From assembly GCA_020430675.1 (NCBI GenBank), contig JAGQJJ010000088.1:1-9980 (forward strand): DNA of 9,980 bases. Direction: 5' to 3'. Positions 1 through 5,169 of the stretch are shown in pieces (the first letter of the stretch is position 1; every line of letters starts with the position of its first letter). Source of the stretch: Myxococcales bacterium. GTDB taxonomy: Bacteria; Myxococcota; Bradymonadia; UBA7976; UBA1532. The position numbers were made by a program, and so were the translations under genes. The notes below the pieces were generated by a model that saw only the letters and a program-made list of their open reading frames with translations, searched no databases and was not told where the DNA came from.

Positions 1-225
1 ATCCATGCCCAGGGTCAGGTGGGCCTGATGAATGTAGAACTCGCGCACCAAAGCGCCCACCCGCGCCAGCAGACGGCCGTCTTCGCTGAGGCTGGCCGTG
101 CGGCGCACCGCCTCGCTGGCCTCGCGCGCGGCGGCCACCGCCGCTGCGACCGCGCCGCCCGCGATCACGAAGAGCGCCAGAAACCCGATGAGCAGCCGAC
201 GGCCGATGGTCAAGCGCGCGCGCAA
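1..225 (-). CDS. Membrane sensor protein, probably a histidine kinase (5' end only)
   Basis: The minus strand stays open from the window edge to here, giving the first 75 residues of a protein whose rest lies left of the window. It shows a basic start (RARLTIGRR), a hydrophobic membrane segment at about residues 11-33, then a charged, helical periplasmic stretch ending in VREFYIHQAHLTLGMD. This layout fits sensor kinases or chemoreceptors with an N-terminal signal-anchor; the HQAH stretch (66-69) recalls kinases I remember from myxobacteria, which is memory rather than a search. I chose the TTG at 225 because GGAGG at 231-235 sits 5 bases before it; a GTG at 231 in the same frame overlaps that ribosome-binding site. 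The gene is divergent from the copper genes, so it may encode their sensor. The catalytic part is not visible, so the kinase call is inference. Confidence 0.6.
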   Translation of the reverse strand, partial: MRARLTIGRRLLIGFLALFVIAGGAVAAAVAAAREASEAVRRTASLSEDGRLLARVGALVREFYIHQAHLTLGMD

Positions 226-342
226 CGCCACCTCCGGCCCGCATCGTGGGCGAGCGTCGACCCAACGGCAAGGATCACCTCGATTCGACCCCACCGCTCT
301 GAATAGACAGCGCGGCGCCATCCTGGCTCTGTGGAGGATCGA

Positions 343-756
343 ATGCGCCACTGGCTGATCGCCCTCTCCGCCGTCGCTCTTTTTGTCGCGTGCGGTGAGG
401 ACTCGACCGAAGAAGAGCACGAGCACGAGCACGAGCATGAAGAGGCCGTGCCCGAGCAGTACGCCAACCTGACCAACCCGCTCGAAGGCAACGCCGACGC
501 CATCACCGCCGGCCAGACCATCTTCGCCCAGCAATGCGTCAGCTGCCACGGCGACGACGCCAAGGGCGGCGGCCCCGCTGGCGCCTCGCTCGACCCGCCG
601 CCCGCCGACCTGACCGCCGACGAGGAAGAGTTCACCGACGGCTTCCTCTATTGGCACATCGCCGACGGCGCAGAGGGCATGCCCGCCTACGCCAGCACGC
701 TGAGCGAAGAGCAGATCTGGCAGGCCATCTCGTATCTGCGCTCGCTGATGATCTGA
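343..756 (+). CDS. Lipoprotein c-type cytochrome with a His/Glu repeat
   Basis: This 137-residue protein has a lipoprotein signal peptide (lipobox LFVAC, Cys17), so it is probably anchored to a membrane on the periplasmic side. An acidic, His-rich stretch follows at residues 23-34, with His at 26, 28, 30 and 32 alternating with Glu, a likely metal-binding tail. The rest is one small cytochrome c domain: CVSCH at 65-69 attaches haem, and Met113 in GMPAY is the likely sixth haem ligand. The family carries electrons in the periplasm. The start is the ATG at 343, preceded 5 bases away by GGAGG (333-337); an in-frame GTG at 331 overlaps that site and was not used. The gene stands alone, followed by a 194-base gap before a multicopper oxidase. 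A role as electron partner or metal buffer for that oxidase is inferred from position only. Confidence 0.9.
   Translation: MRHWLIALSAVALFVACGEDSTEEEHEHEHEHEEAVPEQYANLTNPLEGNADAITAGQTIFAQQCVSCHGDDAKGGGPAGASLDPPPADLTADEEEFTDGFLYWHIADGAEGMPAYASTLSEEQIWQAISYLRSLMI
415..438 (+). repeat. Hexanucleotide repeat GAGCAC x4 inside the cytochrome gene
   Basis: Four in-frame copies of GAGCAC (the last is GAGCAT) encode the His-Glu repeat of the cytochrome. A gain or loss of units by slippage would change the number of histidines without a frameshift. Confidence 0.85.
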
Positions 757-770
757 GCGGCCCGCCGCCC

Positions 771-816
771 CACCAACTGCCACTCCACCAACTGCCACCC
801 CACCTCCTGCTGCCTC
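771..816 (+). repeat. Short tandem repeat, 15-base unit
   Basis: Two copies of CACCAACTGCCACYC (771-785 and 786-800) are followed by a degenerate third (801-816). It lies just after the cytochrome stop codon, in the gap before the multicopper oxidase. No function is apparent; no terminator hairpin with a T-run is seen here. Confidence 0.75.
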
Positions 817-845
817 AGTACCCCGCCGAAATGGCCCGCCGCGCC

Positions 846-867
846 GATGTCACTCGTCGGTGTCATC
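846..867. promoter_or_regulatory. Imperfect inverted repeat upstream of the multicopper oxidase
   Basis: GATGTCAC (846-853) and GTGTCATC (860-867) form a dyad with one mismatch in eight positions around a 6-base spacer. Its centre is about 62 bases upstream of the start site predicted from the sigma-54-like element at 893-907, a plausible place for an activator site. It contains GTCACTCGTC (849-858), matching 9 of 10 bases with GTCACACGTC at 3827-3836 before the efflux operon. A match that good can occur by chance in a comparison of this size. Confidence 0.35.
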
Positions 868-892
868 AACGCGCCCGCAGCCCCCTTGAGGT

Positions 893-907
893 GTGCACGA
901 CTTTTGC
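893..907 (+). promoter_or_regulatory. Candidate sigma-54 promoter of the multicopper oxidase gene
   Basis: The sequence GTGCACG-N4-TTGC matches the known sigma-54 consensus TGGCACG-N4-TTGC at 9 of 11 fixed positions, in exact register. The mismatches are the first two bases, which include one of the two -24 region guanines. Transcription would begin near 919, leaving a leader of about 32 bases that contains the ribosome-binding site GAGGGAG (939-945). This is weaker than the site before the efflux operon. Confidence 0.45.
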
Positions 908-950
908 GTAAGGGTGCGCCCTGCCTGCGACCTGCGCTGAGGGAGTCGCC

Positions 951-2459
951 ATGAATCGTTCCGTGTTGTTGTTGGCCCTGCTGGTGACCGCCTGCGGTGA
1001 AGACGCCGCCGATGACGTCATCGTGCTGACCGACGCCGAGCCCACCATCGACGCCGCGCCCATCGCCGACGCCGCCCCGCCTGCCGAAGACGCGGCGCCG
1101 CTCGCCGAAGACGCCGCCCCGCTGCCCGACGCCGCGCCGCCGCCGCCCTTTGTGGCGCCTACAATCGAAGGCGTGCCCGTCGCCGAAGACGAGAACCCCG
1201 ACCCGGACATCATCGAGGTCACGCTGGAAGCGCTGGTCGACAAGGTCGACATCGATGGTGAGCTGGTCAGCGCCTACCTCTACAACCGGGTGCTGCCGGG
1301 GCCGATGATCCAGGCCAAGGTGGGCGATGAGGTGATCGTGCACTTCACCAATCGCCTCAGCGAGCCCACCACCATTCACTGGCACGGCCTGCGGATCAGC
1401 GACGAGATGGACGGTAACCCGCGCATCCAGAACCCGGTGCAGCCCGGTGAGTCGTTTGAGTACCGCTTCGTGGTCCACGACGCCGGCACCTTCTGGTACC
1501 ACCCGCACGTCCGCGCCAACGAGCAGGTCGAGAAGGGGCTCTACGGCACGATCGTCGTGCATGACCCGGCCGATCCGGTCTTTGACGCCGAGCGGTATCT
1601 GGTCATCGACGACCTGTTGCTCGACGAGAACAACCGTTATCCGCCGTTTCTCGCCACCCACCCCGAGGTGATGCACGGCCGCTACGGCAACATCCTGCTG
1701 GCCAACGGCGCGGTGGCCCCGATGGCGATGCAGTCGGCGCAGGGCCGCGTCGAGCGCTGGCGGCTGGTCAACACCGCCAACGCGCGCACCTTCTACCTTC
1801 GGCTCATCGGCGCGCGCTTCAAGGTGGTCGGCACCGATGGAGGCCGGCTCGAAGAACCCTATGTCACCGATCAGCTCCGGGTCGCGGTGGGCCAGCGCTA
1901 CGACCTCGAGGTCACCTACGACGCCGCCGGCGAGGTGCGCATCGACGCGCTGGTCGCGGTGCTCGACGAGCTGGGCAACGTGGTCGATCGCCCGTTCCCG
2001 CTCTATGTGGTCGACGCCGCGCCGGGCGAAGCGCCGCGCGCCATCGAGTGGGCGCCGATGGCGCCGGCGGCCCCGCGCTCGGTCGATCGCGAAGAGACGA
2101 TGGTCTTCGACGCCGTGCAGGATCCGGTCACCGGCGTGCGTTGGCGCATCAACGGCGAGGCCAATCGCATGGAGCCCATCTTCACCTTCACCCAGGGCCA
2201 GACGGTGCGCATGCGGCTGACCAACCGCGCCGGGCCCGAGCACCCCTTCCATCTGCACGGCCAGTTCTTCCGCATCGTCGAGCACCCCTTCAACCTGCCG
2301 ACGGTGGGGCTCAAGGACACCGTGCTGGTGCCCGGCCAGAACAGCGTTGAGATCGAGGCCTACTTCGACAACCCGGGCCGCTGGATGGCGCACTGCCACA
2401 TCCTGGCCCACGCCGAGCTGGGCATGATGAGCGAGATCGTCGTCGAACCCGCCGAGTGA
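951..2459 (+). CDS. Lipoprotein multicopper oxidase (laccase/cuprous oxidase-like)
   Basis: The 502-residue protein begins with a lipoprotein signal (lipobox VTAC, Cys15) and an Asp/Ala/Pro linker to about residue 70 that tethers the enzyme away from the membrane. The oxidase body has all four copper motifs: HWHG at 143-146, HPH at 184-186, HPFHLHG at 431-437, and HCHILAHAELGM at 481-492. In the last, Cys482 and His487 are type 1 copper ligands and Met492, ten residues after the Cys, is the axial ligand, usually associated with a lower-potential type 1 site. Such enzymes couple oxidation of phenols or metal ions to reduction of O2 to water. Next to a Cus-type pump, oxidation of Cu(I) to less toxic Cu(II) is the likeliest job, but no Met-rich substrate insert like that of CueO is obvious. 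The start ATG has GAGGGAG 5 bases upstream (939-945). The stop is 79 bases before the propeller gene. Confidence 0.95.
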   Translation: MNRSVLLLALLVTACGEDAADDVIVLTDAEPTIDAAPIADAAPPAEDAAPLAEDAAPLPDAAPPPPFVAPTIEGVPVAEDENPDPDIIEVTLEALVDKVDIDGELVSAYLYNRVLPGPMIQAKVGDEVIVHFTNRLSEPTTIHWHGLRISDEMDGNPRIQNPVQPGESFEYRFVVHDAGTFWYHPHVRANEQVEKGLYGTIVVHDPADPVFDAERYLVIDDLLLDENNRYPPFLATHPEVMHGRYGNILLANGAVAPMAMQSAQGRVERWRLVNTANARTFYLRLIGARFKVVGTDGGRLEEPYVTDQLRVAVGQRYDLEVTYDAAGEVRIDALVAVLDELGNVVDRPFPLYVVDAAPGEAPRAIEWAPMAPAAPRSVDREETMVFDAVQDPVTGVRWRINGEANRMEPIFTFTQGQTVRMRLTNRAGPEHPFHLHGQFFRIVEHPFNLPTVGLKDTVLVPGQNSVEIEAYFDNPGRWMAHCHILAHAELGMMSEIVVEPAE

Positions 2460-2480
2460 CCCTGGCGCGCCGTGCGTCGA

Positions 2481-2519
2481 TGAACGGCCTGAATCTTGCG
2501 GTCAGGCGGGCACCGTTCA
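2481..2519. other. Bulged hairpin between the oxidase and propeller genes
   Basis: TGAACGG (2481-2487) pairs with CCGTTCA (2513-2519), and CCTGA (2488-2492) with TCAGG (2502-2506), leaving a 9-base loop and a 6-base bulge (2507-2512). No T-run follows, so it is not a standard terminator. It overlaps the candidate sigma-54 element, so it could act in read-through RNA from the oxidase gene, serve as a DNA dyad, or be chance. Confidence 0.3.
2485..2499 (+). promoter_or_regulatory. Candidate sigma-54 promoter of the propeller gene
   Basis: CGGCCTG-N4-TTGC keeps the GG (2486-2487) and GC (2498-2499) pairs of sigma-54 promoters at the correct 12-base distance and a full TTGC, matching 8 of 11 fixed consensus positions. 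Transcription would begin near 2511, with a 28-base leader. It is the weakest of the three candidates in this window, and no clear activator dyad was found upstream. Confidence 0.3.
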
Positions 2520-2538
2520 CCGATGATCGAGGCCCCCG

Positions 2539-3786
2539 ATGCGCCGTCTGCCCTGCCTTCTTGCCCTCGTGACGCCCCTCGCCCTGCTCGCCGGTTGCGA
2601 CGACTCCGATGAGGCCTTCGATGCTGGCCCCGTGATCGTGATCGACGCCGAGCTGCCGCCTGACACCGCCCCACCCGAAGACCTGCCCGACGCGGCGCCC
2701 GACGCCGCGCCCGAGCCCGACATGGCCCCGCCCGACCCGGGCGGGCTCGCGGTGCTCGGCAACGGCTGGCACACCATCGACAAGGTCACGCTGGAGGTCA
2801 TCGGCACCGAAGCCGACGGCCTCAACGTGCCGCGCGACCTGGCTTTCAACCCCTGGGTCGAGCCCGCCGAGCTATGGGTCGTCAACCGGGCCGATGACTC
2901 GACGACGACCTTCTTCGAGCCGGGCACGCCCGAGCAATCGTCGCGGCACCTCATCGACCCCTACGCGCTGCACTTCATGGATGAGGTCTCGTCGATCGAC
3001 TTCGGCCAGCCGGGCACCTTCGGCACCTGCCAGGAGTCGCGCAACACCTATAACGGGCAGGCCAACGCCAACGACTTCATGGGCCCGACGCTGTGGCCGT
3101 CTGACCTCGATATCTACGCGCACACCAACGTCAACGCGGTGCGCGTGGTCGGCGAGGATCTGGGCTCGCACCTCGACATGCAGCATGAATCGCCGCTGTG
3201 CATGGGCATCGCGTGGGAGCGCGACAACGTCTACTGGGTCTTCGAGGGGCTGACCTCGTCGATCGCGCGCGTCGACTTCGGCGTCGACCACGGCCCCGGC
3301 TTCGACGACCACTCCGACGGCACCATCACCCGCTTTGCGCCCGGCGAGGTGCGCCGCGTGGCCGGGGTGCCCTCACATCTGTGGTTCGACCACGACACAA
3401 AGACGCTGTACATCGCCGACACCGGCAACGCGCGCCTGGCGGCGATGGACGCGGTGGCCTGGGAGTATGGCCGCCAGATGCGGCCCATCGAACCCGGCAC
3501 GGTGCTGCGCGCGGCGACCATGGCCGAGCCGATGCGCACCGTCTTTGCGGACGACGCGCTCGAACATCCGAGCGGCCTCGCCGTGTGGGACGACCACCTG
3601 TACCTCGGCGACAACGCCACCGGGCGCATCTATGGGCTGACCTTCGCGGGCGAGCTGGTCGACTACCTCGACACCGGCCTGCCCGCTGGCGCGTTGATGG
3701 GCCTGGCGTTCGACCCCGCCGGCAACCTCTACTTTGTCGACGCCAAGCGCGATCGCCTGCTGCGCATTCTGCCGCGCGGCCGGTGA
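2539..3786 (+). CDS. Lipoprotein beta-propeller (NHL-like) protein of unknown function
   Basis: The 415-residue protein has a lipoprotein signal (lipobox LLAGC, Cys20) and an acidic Asp/Pro/Ala linker to about residue 72. The body has repeated strands of NHL/SMP-30-like propeller type, such as LWFDHDTKTLYIADTGNARL, HPSGLAVWDDHLYLGDNATG and LAFDPAGNLYFVDAKRDRL. The central part is unlike generic NHL repeats: it is rich in His, Met, Asp and Trp (SHLDMQHESPLCMG, DFMGPTLWPSDLDIYA, DHGPGFDDHSDG) and holds Cys164 and Cys221, which could form a disulfide or bind metal. No catalytic residues of a known enzyme were recognised. The start ATG is preceded by GAGG (2529-2532). Its place between a multicopper oxidase and a copper pump suggests a copper-linked role, as binding protein or scaffold, but this is inference. 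Propeller fold is likely; function is unknown. Confidence 0.88.
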   Translation: MRRLPCLLALVTPLALLAGCDDSDEAFDAGPVIVIDAELPPDTAPPEDLPDAAPDAAPEPDMAPPDPGGLAVLGNGWHTIDKVTLEVIGTEADGLNVPRDLAFNPWVEPAELWVVNRADDSTTTFFEPGTPEQSSRHLIDPYALHFMDEVSSIDFGQPGTFGTCQESRNTYNGQANANDFMGPTLWPSDLDIYAHTNVNAVRVVGEDLGSHLDMQHESPLCMGIAWERDNVYWVFEGLTSSIARVDFGVDHGPGFDDHSDGTITRFAPGEVRRVAGVPSHLWFDHDTKTLYIADTGNARLAAMDAVAWEYGRQMRPIEPGTVLRAATMAEPMRTVFADDALEHPSGLAVWDDHLYLGDNATGRIYGLTFAGELVDYLDTGLPAGALMGLAFDPAGNLYFVDAKRDRLLRILPRGR

Positions 3787-3797
3787 GACCGGCGCGG
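3772..3797. terminator. GC-rich hairpin over the propeller stop codon
   Basis: GCCGGT (3779-3784) and ACCGGC (3788-3793) pair perfectly around a 3-base loop; alternatively CCGCGC (3772-3777) pairs with GCGCGG (3792-3797), enclosing a shorter inner stem. The stop codon TGA (3784-3786) lies in it. No T-run follows, so it is not a canonical intrinsic terminator, though it could slow or stop transcription before the efflux promoter. Confidence 0.25.
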
Positions 3798-3812
3798 ACA
3801 CAGCGGGCGAGG

Positions 3813-3833
3813 GTGTGACCCAAACTGTCACAC
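3813..3833. promoter_or_regulatory. Perfect inverted repeat upstream of the efflux operon (activator site?)
   Basis: GTGTGAC (3813-3819) and GTCACAC (3827-3833) are exact reverse complements around a 7-base spacer. The centre is about 67 bases upstream of the transcription start predicted from the sigma-54 promoter at 3863-3879. Dyads upstream of such promoters are typically bound by enhancer-binding proteins. The 9-base gap between TGTGA and TCACA differs from the 6-base gap of CRP sites. A hairpin in RNA is also possible, but no T-run follows. Confidence 0.5.
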
Positions 3834-3862
3834 GTCAACGCAAGCGCCACGAAGCTTGCCCG

Positions 3863-3879
3863 CTGGCACTCGGCTTGCT
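3863..3879 (+). promoter_or_regulatory. Sigma-54 (-24/-12) promoter of the efflux operon
   Basis: CTGGCAC-N5-TTGCT is an almost exact match to the sigma-54 consensus (YTGGCACG-N4-TTGCW), with only the G after CAC replaced by T. The invariant GG (3865-3866) and GC (3877-3878) pairs are 12 bases apart as required. Transcription would start near 3890, only about 2 bases before the ATG at 3892, so the message would be nearly leaderless, which agrees with the lack of a ribosome-binding site there. Confidence 0.7.
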
Positions 3880-3891
3880 CAGATCGGCGCC

Positions 3892-5169
3892 ATGTCCACG
3901 CTGCTCCTGTTTGTGATCCTCGCCGCGCCGCCCGCCGAACCGGCCTTTGCGGGCGCCGAGACACTCACGCTGGACGCCGTCGTCGATTTCAGCCGCCGCC
4001 ACAACCCCCGCCTGCTCGCGCTGCGCCAGCATCTGGCCCGCGCCCGCGCCACCGCCGAGGCCACCGCGCCCTGGCCGGAGCCGATGCTGACCTTGAGCGC
4101 CAGCCCATTGCCCGTCGTCACCCGCAACGGCCCGGCCTGGGGCTCGGCCATGCTCAGCCAGCCGTTGCCGTGGCTGCAATCGCTTGACGCCGCCCGCGAG
4201 GCCGCCACCGCCGATGCCACGCAGCGCGCGGCGCAGCTCGATGAGGCCGAGCTGGAGGTGGCTTTTGCGGTGCGGCGGGCTTATCACGCGCTGCATCTGG
4301 CCCGCGCCGAGGCCGCGGTCATCGACGAGGTGCGCACGCTGGCGCGCCGCACGATCGAGCTGGCCCAGGCGCGGCTCGCCGTCGATCTGGCGCGGCAGAC
4401 CGATGTGCTGCGCGCCCAGGTCGAGCTGGCTCGCCTCGACAACCTCGCGCTCGATCTGGCGGCGCAGCAGCGCACGCGGCGAGCCGAACTCAATACGCTG
4501 CTCGGGCGCGGGCCCGAAGCGCCGCTGCCGCCCACCGAGCCGCCCGCCGACAAGGACGCACCCGAGACGATCGACGCGCTGCTCGAGCGCGGCCGCGCCC
4601 GCCACCCGGCGCTGGCCGCGCGCGACGCGGCGATCGAAGCGGCGCGGGCCCGGCTGCGCGCGGCGCAGACGCTCGATCGGCCCAAGTTCACCGTCGGCGT
4701 GGGCTATACGCTGATTGGCGAAGCCGACAACCCGGCGATGACGCCCGAATCAGGCCGGGACGCGGTGATGCTTCAAGTCGGCGCCCCGCTGCCGGTCTTC
4801 GGTCAGGCGCCGCACGCCGCCGCCGAGCGTGCCGCCGAGCTGGACATCGAAGCCGCGCAGGCCGATCGGCGCGACGAAGAGACGCGGCGGGTCTACCAGA
4901 TCCTCGAAGCGCATATCGCCGTCGAGACCGCCCATCGTGGCGTGCGCCTCTACACCGAGACCGTGCTGCCGCTCGCCCACCAGACCGTCGACGTGCTCGA
5001 AGCGGCCTATGCGGTCGGGCAGGTGGGCTTCCTCGACGTGCTCGACGCCGAGCGCGCCCTCGAACGCTACGGGCTGGAAGCTGCCCAGGCCCGCGCCGAG
5101 CTGGGCGTGCGGCTGGCGGCGCTGGCCTGGGCGGTGGGCGACCGCGAAGGAGGCGACGATGCGCCTTGA
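3892..5169 (+). CDS. cusC: Outer-membrane efflux channel, TolC/CusC family
   Basis: This 425-residue protein is an outer membrane factor, the exit duct of a tripartite pump. It begins with a hydrophobic signal peptide (about 1-20, cleavage after AFA). Two similar halves follow: the first from about residue 24 (LTLDAVVDFSRRHNPRLLAL) and the second from about 225 (ETIDALLERGRARHPALAAR), each with long Ala/Glu/Arg-rich helices as in the TolC coiled-coil barrel. The late motif QVGFLDVLDAERAL (from 377) is typical of the family. It has no lipobox, unlike E. coli CusC. The start is uncertain: ATG 3892 has no ribosome-binding site and a signal peptide without a positive charge, whereas an in-frame TTG at 3856 would add an Arg but place the sigma-54 promoter inside the gene. 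I prefer ATG 3892, possibly read from a nearly leaderless message. It overlaps the adaptor gene by 11 bases. Confidence 0.9.
   Translation: MSTLLLFVILAAPPAEPAFAGAETLTLDAVVDFSRRHNPRLLALRQHLARARATAEATAPWPEPMLTLSASPLPVVTRNGPAWGSAMLSQPLPWLQSLDAAREAATADATQRAAQLDEAELEVAFAVRRAYHALHLARAEAAVIDEVRTLARRTIELAQARLAVDLARQTDVLRAQVELARLDNLALDLAAQQRTRRAELNTLLGRGPEAPLPPTEPPADKDAPETIDALLERGRARHPALAARDAAIEAARARLRAAQTLDRPKFTVGVGYTLIGEADNPAMTPESGRDAVMLQVGAPLPVFGQAPHAAAERAAELDIEAAQADRRDEETRRVYQILEAHIAVETAHRGVRLYTETVLPLAHQTVDVLEAAYAVGQVGFLDVLDAERALERYGLEAAQARAELGVRLAALAWAVGDREGGDDAP

Noticed and set aside
243..271. Sigma-70-like -35 (TTGCCG) and -10 (CACGAT) on the minus strand with a 17-base spacer, before the sensor gene
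   Set aside because: The -10 matches only 3 of 6 positions, and the implied start would fall at or inside the ribosome-binding site of the gene.
314..327. GG-N10-GC spacing before the cytochrome gene as a sigma-54 site
   Set aside because: It lacks TTGC, matches 7 of 11 positions, and its start near 339 would remove the ribosome-binding site at 333-337.
19..358. Plus-strand open frames at 19-306 and 98-358
   Set aside because: They lie opposite the sensor gene start and in the intergenic gap, with Arg/Ala/His-rich translations and no start signals; the minus frame has a membrane segment and a ribosome-binding site.
757..768. GCGG-CCCG-CCGC hairpin as a terminator of the cytochrome gene
   Set aside because: The stem is only 4 bp and no T-run follows.
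886..914. Sigma-70-like TTGAGG-N17-TAAGGG before the multicopper oxidase
   Set aside because: The -10 match is poor and the sigma-54-like element in the same stretch fits its consensus better.
687..2411. 574-codon open frame on the minus strand opposite the multicopper oxidase
   Set aside because: It is a shadow of the plus-strand gene: stop codons are rare in GC-rich antisense frames, its translation is low-complexity (His, Arg, Gly, Val, Asp), and the plus frame has all four copper motifs.
3814..3832. CRP-like site (TGTGA/TCACA) before the efflux operon
   Set aside because: The half-sites are separated by 9 bases, not the 6 of CRP sites, so a different dyad-binding protein is more likely.
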